Source: Candidatus Gerdarchaeota archaeon
GTDB taxonomy: Archaea > Asgardarchaeota > Heimdallarchaeia > JABLTI01
NCBI GenBank assembly: GCA_016840945.1
Contig: JAEORJ010000339.1
Coordinates: 18,149 to 82,148 of the forward strand
Direction of reading: 5' to 3'
DNA: 64,000 nucleotides
Under the pieces are notes generated by a model, which saw only the letters and a list, made by a program, of their open reading frames with translations, was not told the DNA's origin and searched no databases. The translations under genes were made by a program, and so were the position numbers. How positions within the stretch are numbered: position 1 is the first letter of the stretch; every line of letters starts with the position of its first letter. Below are positions 1 to 8,951 of the stretch, in pieces.

Positions 1-765
1 TCAACCAGTAGAAATAGAATAAAATCAGCAATAGAGGAATTATATCTCCTACCTATAGGAGGAACTGCATTAGGAACGGGTTTGAATGCCCCAAGTAGAT
101 TTGATCAATTAGCTGTTGAAGTATTATCAACACAAACGAATTATCCTTTCAAAATTAATCCTGTGAAAGCTGAGGGAATAGCTTCACATAATTCTATTGC
201 AAGGGTTAGTAGTGTTCTAAAATTATTAGCACTCTCACTTTTGAAAATGGCTAATGATATCCGATGGATGGGCAGTGGACCACGAGCAGGATTAGGGGAG
301 ATAAAACTTCCTCAAAATGAACCTGGTTCATCAATTATGCCTGGTAAAATTAATCCAACTCAATCTGAAGCATTGATACAAGTTTGTTTTCAAGTAATCG
401 GTAATGATTTGACTATTACTTTTGCTGAGGGATATAGTAGTATCCTTGATTTGAATGTAGCAAAACCGATTATGATTTACAATTTATTGGATTCAATACA
501 GATTTTATCTGCAAGTATCAAATCATTTGTCACTCATTGTCTCGAAGGATTAGAAGTGAATATTCCACATATTAAAGAACAATTATCGAGAACACTAATG
601 ATAGTAACAAGATTAACTCCAATAATCGGTTATGAAAAAGCTGGTGAAATAGCTAAAACAGCTTATGAAACTAATAAAACAATCAAAGAGGTAATAATAG
701 AATCTGGCATCAAAATACCCTGTGATTTGGACGAATTACTAAATCCAAAAAAAATGGTAGAATAG
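1..765 (+). CDS. fumC: Fumarate hydratase class II, C-terminal part (5' cut by window edge)
   Basis: Class II fumarase interconverts fumarate and malate in the cytoplasmic TCA cycle as a homotetramer. The reading frame is open from base 1, so only the last 254 residues are visible, a little over half of the roughly 460 usual for the family. An ATG-less frame runs through GTALGTGLNAP near the left edge. The superfamily signature GSSIMPGKINP begins at base 325; its Ser lies on the flexible catalytic loop. GTG/TTG codons inside the frame are not starts. The same signature occurs in aspartase and argininosuccinate lyase, but the PTQSE continuation and overall pattern favour fumarase. The next gene follows after 19 bases on the same strand. 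Confidence 0.85.
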   Translation, partial: STSRNRIKSAIEELYLLPIGGTALGTGLNAPSRFDQLAVEVLSTQTNYPFKINPVKAEGIASHNSIARVSSVLKLLALSLLKMANDIRWMGSGPRAGLGEIKLPQNEPGSSIMPGKINPTQSEALIQVCFQVIGNDLTITFAEGYSSILDLNVAKPIMIYNLLDSIQILSASIKSFVTHCLEGLEVNIPHIKEQLSRTLMIVTRLTPIIGYEKAGEIAKTAYETNKTIKEVIIESGIKIPCDLDELLNPKKMVE

Positions 766-784
766 CAAAAAAAGGTGTTTATGA

Positions 785-1831
785 ATGGATCCAATAACAC
801 ATTTGGTTTTAGCTTATTGCTTTATTTTTTGGATCGACAAAATAAAACCTGTACCTAAGAAATTCCTTATCCCTTTTCTTATTGGTAGTGTTTTACCTGA
901 TTTAGATGTTGTTTTTGATTTTCTTGTCTATTTCGCACCTAAACTTTTCTGGTTAGAACATCGTGCTATGAGTCACAGTTTTGTTGGTATCATACCTTAT
1001 GTAATTATTACCGCTGCAGTTTTTAATTTGGGTAAAGTGAGGACCATTTTTTGGAAAGAAGAAAATTACCCTGACTTGAAATTTTGGTCTTGGTTTGGTA
1101 TTCTAGTTATTTACTTAGGTTCACTTACCCATATTTTTACTGATTTCTTTGTACCTACAGGTGAAATGATTTTCTTCCCATTTTCCTTTAAATGGTATGG
1201 TATCAAGATCTTAACAACAAATAACATACACTCAATAGCTGCTATTCTATTTGCTACCACTGTCTGGCCATTAAAATGGGATGCAAGAAGAAGGAAAATA
1301 GTCTTCAGTTTCTTCATAATCGTTATGACCTTTTATAGTAGCATTAGAATTGCTTCCAATTTAAAATCATCAAAGCTATTCGAATCCAAATATGGTCCTG
1401 GTAATTACACCAGTAATGAATTTATTTTCACTCATAACATAAATTATGCTGTGTATAATGAAACTGATTTGAATAATCGTACTTTCATTATTACTATCAT
1501 TGATGGTTTCCAAGGAAAATTTATTTCAGAAGAATTAATACCTGAATTGAGAGTGCAAAATTCAACAGATATTCTAACAGCAAAAGAATTAGTAAACCTT
1601 ACAAGAGCAAATGCTCATTATTATCGCCTGAAACAGAAATATCTGATTGTTTGTGCAATAGCTTTGCAGGTGTCACTTACAGATTGGATTATCACTTGGT
1701 TTGCCCCAATCCGAGAAGCTGAAAATACACTTAAAACTGAGCAAATCTCATTTCGTTCATCATTGGATATTAATTATTATATTTCAAATGATGGTACCAT
1801 CACAAAAATTGATAGACCCATTATGATTTGA
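785..1831 (+). CDS. YdjM/DUF457-family membrane-bound metal-dependent hydrolase
   Basis: A 348-residue membrane protein of the YdjM/YbcI (DUF457) family, thought to be metal-dependent hydrolases; the substrate is unknown. The N-terminal half carries the family's metal-ligand motifs in order: DPITH at residues 2-6, GSVLPDLD near 38, HRAMSH near 60 and SLTHIFTDF near 112, interspersed with about five hydrophobic helices. The C-terminal 150 residues are an extra, mostly soluble domain not typical of short bacterial members, ending with a possible further hydrophobic stretch. The ATG at 785 lies one frame away from another ATG at 781, which opens no long frame. It follows fumC by 19 bases and may be co-transcribed. 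Confidence 0.75.
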   Translation: MDPITHLVLAYCFIFWIDKIKPVPKKFLIPFLIGSVLPDLDVVFDFLVYFAPKLFWLEHRAMSHSFVGIIPYVIITAAVFNLGKVRTIFWKEENYPDLKFWSWFGILVIYLGSLTHIFTDFFVPTGEMIFFPFSFKWYGIKILTTNNIHSIAAILFATTVWPLKWDARRRKIVFSFFIIVMTFYSSIRIASNLKSSKLFESKYGPGNYTSNEFIFTHNINYAVYNETDLNNRTFIITIIDGFQGKFISEELIPELRVQNSTDILTAKELVNLTRANAHYYRLKQKYLIVCAIALQVSLTDWIITWFAPIREAENTLKTEQISFRSSLDINYYISNDGTITKIDRPIMI

Positions 1832-1840
1832 AATATCATA

Positions 1841-2152
1841 TTATTTAAGGTAGGAAGCTATCATGTCTTTTGTTAATTTTAATTGAATACCACTTGATAC
1901 TACTTTTTCAAGTGTTTGACTTGAAAATAATATTTCAGTTGGTTCATTTAAAACGGGGAAAACTTCGGGACTCAATTTAACAACTATTTGAAACAAATCG
2001 GTTTTTATATCACAGATTTTGTTTGGATCATCATTTGAACCATCTGGCTGATCAATAATTTTTGTGATTTCTCCTACTGGGATTTCATCAGCTGATACGG
2101 CGTTTTTACCAATCATTTCTGCAATAGTAAATTCTCCTTCATTACAAGCCAA
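1841..2152 (-). CDS. Small PRC-barrel-like protein
   Basis: A 103-residue soluble protein with no certain family. The segment IGKNAVSADEIPVGEITKI near residues 14-32 resembles the opening strands of PRC-barrel domains, in which a glycine-lysine is followed by a short hairpin and an IG-x-I-x-x-I strand. PRC barrels often serve as small adaptor domains in RNA processing, photosynthesis or cell division proteins. It is convergent with the YdjM-like gene (9 bases apart) and divergent from the gene at 2309, so it is probably a single transcript. No catalytic motif is visible. The PRC assignment is tentative. Confidence 0.45.
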   Translation of the reverse strand: MACNEGEFTIAEMIGKNAVSADEIPVGEITKIIDQPDGSNDDPNKICDIKTDLFQIVVKLSPEVFPVLNEPTEILFSSQTLEKVVSSGIQLKLTKDMIASYLK

Positions 2153-2308
2153 GGGTTTTCGCTCCTTACATTTTATAATCTCTATTCTGTATGTACAATT
2201 TCATTATAAATAAATAATTTGAAGGGTAAATAACGGTTATTTCTTCACTTATTTTCTAACTATTCATTATCTTTTTTACTCTGCAAAACAAAATTCTAAT
2301 GATAAAGA

Positions 2309-2875
2309 ATGAGTAAATTACCAACCCAGCTAATAACAGATGAATTATTGTTGGAAATTCAGCATATAGTCAATGTTTTGGAAGAGCGTATACTCCTTTA
2401 CGCTAAAAGGAGAGTGGAAACAAAACGAGCAATTAAGTCGATGGCTAGAGCACGGATTATACCAAAACACTCAACAGCTTTTGTTATGCTTGAAGCCGAT
2501 CTAAGTTATATGATAAATGTAGCTGGTTTAAATGGTTTGAAATCAATCGCTCAGTTAATAAAAGAACGAAAAGATTTGAAATCTACTTCTATTGATGATA
2601 TTTTTGAAGGTAATAATCAATTCAAAAAATCATTTGTTAAAGAATTATTAAGTTTTAGAGAAATAAATTCAACACAAGCAAGTATTGATGATTTGGAAAC
2701 ACTAATAATAATTGTATATAGTCTCGATGAAAACCTTCAAAGAAAGACTATCAGTAATTTTCTCAGAAAATATGGTTCTAATTTATTAAAGGAAATTTTT
2801 AATGATCTCATAGTTTTTGACAATCATTATATCAAATCTACAATAGATGAACTAACTGATTATCTAGGAGATTGA
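2309..2875 (+). CDS. Conserved-looking helical protein of unknown function
   Basis: A 188-residue predicted all-helical cytoplasmic protein that I do not recognise. It starts with ATG at 2309 and ends 7 bases before the convergent TauE/SafE gene. Residues 1-75 are rich in Leu, Glu, Lys and Arg with heptad-like spacing (ILLYAKRRVETKRAIKSMAR), suggesting a coiled coil or helical bundle; the second half is again helical with no Cys or His clusters and no signal peptide. Coding is supported by length and by codon use like that of the neighbours. No function can be proposed. Confidence 0.55.
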   Translation: MSKLPTQLITDELLLEIQHIVNVLEERILLYAKRRVETKRAIKSMARARIIPKHSTAFVMLEADLSYMINVAGLNGLKSIAQLIKERKDLKSTSIDDIFEGNNQFKKSFVKELLSFREINSTQASIDDLETLIIIVYSLDENLQRKTISNFLRKYGSNLLKEIFNDLIVFDNHYIKSTIDELTDYLGD

Positions 2876-2882
2876 AATTTTA

Positions 2883-4013
2883 TTAACTCATCATTAAATC
2901 AACACCAACCCAAGTAGGAATCTGATCCCAAATACCTGTTTGAATCAATGCTGCTCGAACAATACTGATAACTCCTAGAAAAATAGTTGCCCAACCCACA
3001 CTAATCTTTAGCCATTTGCTTTCTACTTTGTTAGTAACTAAGGCAGCTAAAGGTGCTGCAACAACCGCTCCTATTATCAAGTATGGTGCAATGCTCAAGT
3101 ATTCCCATGTTATTCCTGAACCACGAAATCCTTTTACAGTATTTGATATAATATAGGTTAATACCCCAACAAAACAAATAATTGTTTCAGATAGGGAGGT
3201 TGAAGCAATAGCGTTTCTACCTTCTCGACCAGCTAAAATTTGACCTGAGACTGTAATAGGACCATAACCACCCCCGGATATTCCTTTGTTGAAACCTGCT
3301 AGTGCCCCTAAAAAGACTATTCTTTTCATAGAAGATTTAATTTGTTTATTTCTAAGAGCAAGTATCATAATACCCATTGAGAAAACCATCACTCCGATGT
3401 AAATTTTTACACCAAAATCAAATGATTCAGATTCAACAAATGATACTGAAAGTACTGCTGCAATAATTGTAGCAATAACACCAAAAGTCGCTAAAATGAA
3501 AACTACTTTTGTATCTGTTGTTAAATTTTTGAGTTTATCAATAAATGAACCATTTTCTATTTTTATTTCTTCAATCTCTTCATCTTCATTTGCAACAATA
3601 TCTGATTCATCTTCAATTATTATGTCCTCTTCAATTTCGTAATGCTCTTCTGAATCAATTATTAGTGGTGTTTCAGGATTTATTTGATCATCTGTTTTAG
3701 CAGTAGCTAAAACAGCTCTGGGAGTTGTAAAAATTTTAGATCTTCGTCTCTTTCTTCGTCTTCGAAAAATCTTTTTTTGACCTAATTTAAAATTCTTAAG
3801 AAGAGCATGGAAAATAACCGCAACCAAACCTGCACATAATTCAGAGAGTAAAACAGAGGGAACTGCTTCTCCTTGTGTAAATCCAATAATAAATAAGACA
3901 GGAGTTAATGTTGTACCAAATCCCATGCCTAATGAACCGTCCATAAATTCACATAGAAATGCGATAACAATAATTAATATGAACATAGGTTCAAAATTCG
4001 AAAAGATAGTCAT
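2883..4013 (-). CDS. TauE/SafE-family sulfite/anion exporter with long charged loop
   Basis: A 376-residue membrane permease of the TauE/SafE (DUF81) family, which moves sulfite, sulfoacetate or related organosulfur anions. The family's two repeats are visible: the N-terminal helix block with EFMDGSLGMGFGTTLTP near residue 22 and the C-terminal block with GFNKGISGGGYGPITVSGQ near 240. Between them lies an unusual cytoplasmic insert at about residues 82-155: a basic stretch (RRRRKRRR) followed by a strongly acidic one rich in Glu and Asp. The start is ATG at 4013 with GGAG upstream. Substrate cannot be told from sequence, and no sulfur genes are adjacent. Confidence 0.8.
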   Translation of the reverse strand: MTIFSNFEPMFILIIVIAFLCEFMDGSLGMGFGTTLTPVLFIIGFTQGEAVPSVLLSELCAGLVAVIFHALLKNFKLGQKKIFRRRRKRRRSKIFTTPRAVLATAKTDDQINPETPLIIDSEEHYEIEEDIIIEDESDIVANEDEEIEEIKIENGSFIDKLKNLTTDTKVVFILATFGVIATIIAAVLSVSFVESESFDFGVKIYIGVMVFSMGIMILALRNKQIKSSMKRIVFLGALAGFNKGISGGGYGPITVSGQILAGREGRNAIASTSLSETIICFVGVLTYIISNTVKGFRGSGITWEYLSIAPYLIIGAVVAAPLAALVTNKVESKWLKISVGWATIFLGVISIVRAALIQTGIWDQIPTWVGVDLMMS

Positions 4014-4110
4014 TGTTTATCTCCTGAGAATGCCATTTTGATTTTGACTAATATTAATATAAAGTTAACTTATTCACTCATTAAATAAACATCTACTTAT
4101 AAAATATTTC

Positions 4111-4401
4111 TTATGAATATAGCTTGATGAGTGCCCTGGTTTCTCGAACCTCTTGATCAAAATCGACTTTTAATAGATCAAACCAACAATATTGATTATC
4201 CCATTTGATTATTTTACTTACTTCCACTAAAATAATTACATCTTGCCTTAAAAAATTGCTAACTCTGACAAGAGCATGTTCTTTCCAAATCTTAGTTTTA
4301 TCATCTTGTATTTTTTCAATTTTGATGATTGTTCCTAATTTTTTGCTTTCTCTATCAGCAGCAATTTTTCCGACTATCTCTTTTGTTTCCATTTTTTTCA
4401 T
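4111..4401 (-). CDS. Small PRC-barrel-like protein downstream of SfsA
   Basis: A 96-residue protein whose first half (EIVGKIAADRESKKLGTI, residues about 7-24) resembles a PRC-barrel opening hairpin; later strands VRVSNFLRQDVIILVEVSKII fit a small beta barrel. It starts 3 bases after the SfsA stop codon, so it is almost certainly translated from the same mRNA. The role is unknown; adaptor or RNA-binding functions are known for PRC barrels but nothing here proves one. It resembles the protein at 1841-2152 only in this hairpin motif. An ATG four codons inside is an alternative start. Confidence 0.5.
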   Translation of the reverse strand: MKKMETKEIVGKIAADRESKKLGTIIKIEKIQDDKTKIWKEHALVRVSNFLRQDVIILVEVSKIIKWDNQYCWFDLLKVDFDQEVRETRALIKLYS

Positions 4402-4404
4402 CTT

Positions 4405-5145
4405 TTAGATATTTTTCTTAAAACTAGTATCAATCTTATTATCAAGTAACAAAATCAACTTTTTATTCTTAATCATCGGTTTAATTTTATAAATAATAAT
4501 TTCTACACCAACATCAAATGCTTTTTTCAAGTATTCACTAAAAACAGGATCAGTTTCATAATTCGGTGAAAAAATGATTGGGTCATTCCTCATACAAGTA
4601 AATAGGATTACTGCTCTATCACCATTTCTTTTTACTTCTATCAATTCGCGTAAATGTCTTACCCCTCTCGTTGTAGGAGCATCAGGAAAAAGCGCTTTAT
4701 CACCAATTACAAGTGTTACCCCCTTAACTTCGATGTAGCATTTTTCAGCATAAGTCGAAACTAAAAAATCGAATCTACTATGTCCATACTTAACTTCACT
4801 TTTAATATTATTATATTGATTAAATTCCTCAAACCATTTATTCTCTAAAGCAAATTTTATAATTTTATTTGGTAAACTTGAATTATTGGTTACCAACCTA
4901 TCTTCAAGTTCAACAGCTAAAATATCCCATTTTGTTTTTCGTGGGTTTTCATTTATTGGTTTTCGAATAATCAATCTTGCATTGGGAGTTAGTAGTTCTT
5001 TCATTCTGCCTGGATCATGTAAAAAAGCTGATTCAATTTTATCATTCGCTTCTAGCTTAAGATTGACTAGAAACCGATTTGGTCTGTTGATAAATCTAGC
5101 ATAAGTTATTTCACCATCAACAGTATATGATTTGATTTCATTCAT
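4405..5145 (-). CDS. sfsA: SfsA family protein (predicted DNA-binding nuclease)
   Basis: A 246-residue homologue of SfsA, first described as a sugar fermentation stimulation protein and now thought to be a DNA-binding protein with a nuclease-like fold. Family hallmarks are seen in order: an N-terminal OB-like part with FLHDPGRMKELL near residues 41-52, GHSRFDFLV near 120-128, YIEVKGVTLV near 137-146 (acidic and Lys positions of the nuclease core), FPDAPTTRGVRHLREL near 153-168, and AVILFTCMR near 178. Length is normal for archaeal members. It is the middle gene of a minus-strand run: membrane protein 5192-5491, then this gene, then the PRC-like gene 3 bases downstream. Confidence 0.9.
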   Translation of the reverse strand: MNEIKSYTVDGEITYARFINRPNRFLVNLKLEANDKIESAFLHDPGRMKELLTPNARLIIRKPINENPRKTKWDILAVELEDRLVTNNSSLPNKIIKFALENKWFEEFNQYNNIKSEVKYGHSRFDFLVSTYAEKCYIEVKGVTLVIGDKALFPDAPTTRGVRHLRELIEVKRNGDRAVILFTCMRNDPIIFSPNYETDPVFSEYLKKAFDVGVEIIIYKIKPMIKNKKLILLLDNKIDTSFKKNI

Positions 5146-5191
5146 AAAAAAATAAGAGAAATTATTATGTAAATACCTTTGCTAGGTTTAA

Positions 5192-5491
5192 CTAATATTT
5201 ACTAATCCCTTGGGTTCTAATTACAAGAGTCTCATCTGTTTCGAGAGTTTTGTTTGTTTTGACTATATTATCTTCATATAACTCAATCTCTCTACCTTTG
5301 GTGTATTGATGAGTTTGTATCATTCTATCAATTAGTATTTTGCCAAATGCTGAAACACCTATAAGGATGAGCAAATAGCCAATTAAGGACATCATTGTTC
5401 CTCTAAGAACTATTGCAAATACAATCCCCATAATTAAAGCAGTAGAAAATATGCTGTAATAACAAATTCTCTCATAACTTATTTTAACCAT
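5192..5491 (-). CDS. Small two-helix membrane protein
   Basis: A 99-residue protein with two closely spaced hydrophobic segments (about residues 12-32 and 34-50) followed by a charged, presumably cytoplasmic tail of about 45 residues. The tail has no recognisable domain. It lies 46 bases upstream of sfsA on the same strand and may share its promoter. I do not recognise a family. Confidence 0.5.
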   Translation of the reverse strand: MVKISYERICYYSIFSTALIMGIVFAIVLRGTMMSLIGYLLILIGVSAFGKILIDRMIQTHQYTKGREIELYEDNIVKTNKTLETDETLVIRTQGISKY

Positions 5492-5679
5492 TTTTTTTCC
5501 AACTTTGTTTATCCTAAGTATTATTTACTGCTTTTCTGATATAAGAGTATTGAAAATAGATTACTTACTAACAATAGAAAGAACATTTGAAGGGTTATTT
5601 TTGTCAATTTAATTTATATTCTAGTAGTGACATAATTAAGCAGTTAATATTACTAGCAGTTATATTGGTGGGAGATTGT

Positions 5680-7164
5680 ATGTCTGAATTGAGAGATAAT
5701 ACGGATGAGGACACCTCTCAAACAAGCTCAAAAATACTCGAATTAGCTAATGTTTGTGAAGCAGAAACGACTAATAAAAAAAATGTTTTATTATGGGCTT
5801 TTTATGATGCTGCTGATACTATTTTTGCTATGGCTATTATTTCAATAACATTATATCAATGGGGCGAATTAGCTGGAATGAAAGCTGGGTTTAGTTATAA
5901 TAATGCCCACCTCTTAGTTAGTACTTTCTTAATGATATCAAATATTCTGGTTGCAATTTTAATGCCAATTTTTGGCACTCATGCAGATTTAATTGGTCGC
6001 AGAAAACCAATGGTTATCATATTTGCTTCTTTAGTAATTATTTCAGTGCCATTTATTGTAATATTAGGTGAATATGCAAATTATCTTCTAGGGTTACTCC
6101 TCTTTAGTATCATTAACATTTTTTATCAAGCAGGTAACCTATACTATGAATCAATGTTACCCTATATTTGTGAGACAAAATCTCGAGCTAGGGTATCAGC
6201 ATTTGGTGTAGCATTTGGTTATTCAGGAACGATTATTGCTGCATTGATGGTATTTGTTCTACCTAAAATTTTTAGTGATGCAACTAAAGCAGATGATGTA
6301 ATAAGTGGTCTTGTTCAACCTCAAAACATAGAATTGAACTTTGTTTTCTGGATGTTTATTTTCACTTCGATTTTCTTTTTATTAATGGGTATACCTTTCT
6401 TATGGGTTAAAGAAAGTGCTAGACCTGAAAGTGAAAAGGATAAATTTGGTAAACTTGTTAGAAGCTCTTTTGTGCAATTAGGCAGAACAATTAAAGAAAT
6501 AATTCAAACAAATAAGGATATGTTGATTTTTATGTTGGGGTGGTTTTTAATAAGTGACGCTATAGGAACTGCAACAGCTATTTTAGTAGATTATTTACGA
6601 GAAGGTTTAGGTTTTGATCCAGATATTTCAGGTATAATATTATTTGTAGGAATTATTATTGGTGTATCTTTCTTATACCTAGTAGGTCCACTTATTGATA
6701 AGAAAGGCCCAAAATTTGGTTTAATTGTAACAGCTGTTACATGGGGTTTTGGTATATTGATTTCAGTATTAGCTGGAATACATGAAAAAGCTCGTTTCCT
6801 TGCTTATATTGGTTCAGCAGTTTTAGCCTTTGGTATGGGATCAGTTTGGGTGACAGGTAGGCAGTATATATTAGAATTATCCCCAACAAATAAAATTGGT
6901 CAATATATGGGTTTCAAAAAAATCTCTGGAAAAGTTAGTGCTGCTTTAGGGCCAGTAATTTATTCAAGTGTTTTGAAAGTAGCTCAACAAGGTTTGGCCA
7001 AAACAGCTGCATATCAAATAGCTATAATATCACTCTTATTTTTCTTCATAATTGGTTTCATCGTAACACTCTTTGTTAAAAATTATCATCCGCAATACCT
7101 AACTGGGCAAAGATATCCTTACATAGATAACACTGTGATTGAGCAAGAAAAAGAAAAGGTGTAA
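5680..7164 (+). CDS. MFS transporter of the UMF1/Atg22-like family
   Basis: A polytopic permease of the major facilitator superfamily, closest in pattern to the UMF1 group that includes vacuolar effluxer Atg22. Early sequence LLWAFYDAADTIFAMAI is typical of that group (the Atg22 family begins with a W-x-x-YD-x-A-x-S motif), and the loop DLIGRRKP is an MFS motif A. About twelve helices are spread over 494 residues. I chose ATG 5680 because GGTGGGAG sits 5 bases before it; a TTG at 5587 in the same frame would add 31 residues with no ribosome site. The substrate is unknown; amino-acid or nucleobase efflux is a guess from the family. The 188-base upstream gap from 5492 holds the divergent promoters. 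Confidence 0.75.
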   Translation: MSELRDNTDEDTSQTSSKILELANVCEAETTNKKNVLLWAFYDAADTIFAMAIISITLYQWGELAGMKAGFSYNNAHLLVSTFLMISNILVAILMPIFGTHADLIGRRKPMVIIFASLVIISVPFIVILGEYANYLLGLLLFSIINIFYQAGNLYYESMLPYICETKSRARVSAFGVAFGYSGTIIAALMVFVLPKIFSDATKADDVISGLVQPQNIELNFVFWMFIFTSIFFLLMGIPFLWVKESARPESEKDKFGKLVRSSFVQLGRTIKEIIQTNKDMLIFMLGWFLISDAIGTATAILVDYLREGLGFDPDISGIILFVGIIIGVSFLYLVGPLIDKKGPKFGLIVTAVTWGFGILISVLAGIHEKARFLAYIGSAVLAFGMGSVWVTGRQYILELSPTNKIGQYMGFKKISGKVSAALGPVIYSSVLKVAQQGLAKTAAYQIAIISLLFFFIIGFIVTLFVKNYHPQYLTGQRYPYIDNTVIEQEKEKV

Positions 7165-7174
7165 AAAACACCTT
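7145..7174 (-). terminator. Stem-loop terminator behind pdxT
   Basis: A perfect 7-bp stem (7156-7162 pairs with 7168-7174, loop AAAAA). Read on the minus strand, it comes 8 bases after the pdxT stop and is followed by TTTTCTTTTTCTT. It overlaps the last codons of the convergent MFS gene. Confidence 0.6.
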
Positions 7175-7181
7175 CAATTAT

Positions 7182-7814
7182 CTAAATTAAAATAAGATCA
7201 AGGAAGTATTCGTGGAATCTTGTATCATCAGTTAGTTCGGGGTGAAATGTAGTAGCTAATAATTTTCCTTGTTTAGCAGCATAAATCTCATTATCTTCTT
7301 TACAGAGAACTTCAACTTTTGGTTTTACACTAGTAATAATTGGTGCACGAATAAATACTCCTGGAAATGGCTTCTTGCCTAGAACATCGATTTTTAATTC
7401 TTTTTCAAAAGAATCTTGTTGTCTGCCATATTTGTTCCTAATTACATCGATATCCATTAATTTTAGCAATGTTTGTGAAAAGCCTTCAACAACATGATCT
7501 TTTGATGATTTGGAAAGCATAATAGTACCTGCACATGTACCAAAGATTGCCATACCAGCTGTGACTTTTTCTTGTATCTTATTGACAAGTTTATCACCAA
7601 ATCGTTTCTCTGATACCAATCTACTCATTACAGTGCTTTCACCACCAGGAATTATTAATCCATCTAATTGTTCAATTTGTTCTGGTTCTCTAACAAGAAT
7701 GACATTTGACTTGAAATTCCTACTTCTGAGAACATCATTCATCATATTGACATGCTCAAGAACATCTCCTTGAACTGCTAGAACACCAATAGTAATTTCC
7801 TTTCGTTTTGACAT
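7182..7814 (-). CDS. pdxT: Pyridoxal 5'-phosphate synthase glutaminase subunit PdxT
   Basis: PdxT hydrolyses glutamine and channels ammonia to PdxS for de novo PLP synthesis (the DXP-independent pathway). The 210 residues show the class I glutaminase triad: nucleophile Cys94 in GTCAG, His191 and Glu193 in TFHPEL; the substrate-binding PGGES lies at 56-60. The N-terminus ITIGVLAVQGD is typical. Its ATG overlaps the pdxS stop codon by one base (TAATG), so the two are translationally coupled and made in stoichiometric amounts, as expected for the 12+12 complex. Confidence 0.97.
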   Translation of the reverse strand: MSKRKEITIGVLAVQGDVLEHVNMMNDVLRSRNFKSNVILVREPEQIEQLDGLIIPGGESTVMSRLVSEKRFGDKLVNKIQEKVTAGMAIFGTCAGTIMLSKSSKDHVVEGFSQTLLKLMDIDVIRNKYGRQQDSFEKELKIDVLGKKPFPGVFIRAPIITSVKPKVEVLCKEDNEIYAAKQGKLLATTFHPELTDDTRFHEYFLDLILI

Positions 7815-8788
7815 TATGAATCAGCTCCTCTATCTTGCATTCTGTAAGTCATATCTTCTCCAGTTAAACCAAGCATTGCTTTAGTTTCACTAACCATTTC
7901 TTGAGCTTCATGAACAACTTCTGGCTTGTTCCAGTAAGATGTTGCTAGGACAATAGCTGAAGCTCTCTGCATGGGATCCTCGCTCTTGAAGATACCCGAA
8001 CCAACGAAAATACCATCTGCACCAAGCATCATCATTTGTGCAGCATCAGCTGGAGTGGTAATTCCACCTGCTGCAAAATTAACAACAGGTAACCTACCAA
8101 GAATAGCTGTTTCAATTACTGTTTCATAGGAAACTTTCATCTCTCGAGCTTTAAACATCAATTGTTGATTGTCTTCAATTTCTAGTAATCGAGAAATCTC
8201 GTTAATCTCATTATTAACCAATCTTATATGTCGTATTGCTTCAGCGACATTACCAGTACCAGGTTCACCTTTGGTTCTAATCATGGCTGCTCCTTCATCA
8301 ATACGTCTAAGAGCACTACCTAAATCCAAAGCACCACAAACAAATGGTGTAACAAAATCCCACTTCCAGATATGTCTGATTTCATCAGCAGGAGTGAGAA
8401 CTTCAGATTCATCAATACAATCGGCACCAGTTTCTTGTAAAACTTTAGCTTCATAAGTATGACCCAACCGACATTTGGCCATAACTGGTATTGTTATTGC
8501 TTCTAAAATATCATGAATAATTGGTATTGAGGCTGGTCGGGCAACCCCACCACTTCTTCGGACATCCAGCGGTAATTTATCAAGAACCATAACAGCAACA
8601 GCACCAGCATCTTCTGCTATATGTGCTTGCTCTACAGAGGTTACATCCATAATTACCCCACCTTTTGTCATTCTAGCAAAACCTCGTTTTACACGATTGG
8701 TTCCTCGTGTTAAAATGTCACCAGCAGGTGCTACTTTTGAGATTTCACCTTTCTTCATATAGCGTCTTTCAGGAAATACAGGTTTCAT
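7814..8788 (-). CDS. pdxS: Pyridoxal 5'-phosphate synthase lyase subunit PdxS
   Basis: PdxS condenses ribose 5-phosphate, glyceraldehyde 3-phosphate and ammonia into PLP. The 324-residue TIM-barrel protein has the catalytic lysines in VMAKCRLGH (first Schiff-base lysine) and [11 protein letters not shown] (second), and the phosphate loop [18 protein letters not shown] and [13 protein letters not shown] are near-invariant family segments. A GGTGAGGA ribosome site precedes the ATG at 8788. pdxT follows with a 1-base overlap. The promoter region carries a tandem palindrome at 8814-8847, and the divergent neighbour at 8952 is a PLP-enzyme-like protein fused to a DNA-binding domain, a candidate regulator of this operon. 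Confidence 0.98.
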   Translation of the reverse strand: MKPVFPERRYMKKGEISKVAPAGDILTRGTNRVKRGFARMTKGGVIMDVTSVEQAHIAEDAGAVAVMVLDKLPLDVRRSGGVARPASIPIIHDILEAITIPVMAKCRLGHTYEAKVLQETGADCIDESEVLTPADEIRHIWKWDFVTPFVCGALDLGSALRRIDEGAAMIRTKGEPGTGNVAEAIRHIRLVNNEINEISRLLEIEDNQQLMFKAREMKVSYETVIETAILGRLPVVNFAAGGITTPADAAQMMMLGADGIFVGSGIFKSEDPMQRASAIVLATSYWNKPEVVHEAQEMVSETKAMLGLTGEDMTYRMQDRGADS

Positions 8789-8813
8789 TTTTGTGAATCC
8801 TCACCACAATATA

Positions 8814-8847
8814 CAAGTTATAACTTGCATATTCAAGTTATAACATG
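8814..8847. promoter_or_regulatory. Tandem palindromic operator candidate for pdxST
   Basis: Two copies of the same palindrome lie upstream of pdxS. Copy 1 (8814-8827) is a perfect 14-bp palindrome, CAAGTTATAACTTG. Copy 2 (8834-8847) is CAAGTTATAACATG, one mismatch from it. The centres are exactly 20 bp apart, about two helical turns, and the downstream TGCA is also shared. They begin 26 bases before the pdxS start codon and fall where transcription should begin if the AT-rich box at 8871-8880 is the TATA element. This placement suggests repression by a dimeric or tetrameric regulator. Confidence 0.65.
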
Positions 8848-8870
8848 CAAAGATTGATATAGGTAAAATA

Positions 8871-8880
8871 AAAATATTTT
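8871..8880. promoter_or_regulatory. Self-complementary TATA-like box between pdxS and the divergent gene
   Basis: AAAATATTTT reads the same on both strands, so it could serve as the TATA element for pdxST (start site then near 8848, at the edge of the palindromes) and for the divergent gene (start site near 8903). This is inferred from spacing of about 25-27 bases in archaeal promoters. Confidence 0.4.
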
Positions 8881-8951
8881 GTTAGAAGCGTATAATTTAG
8901 TAGAAAAAAGTGGATGAGAACTTATCTTTCAAAAGGTGGAAGATTCATATA

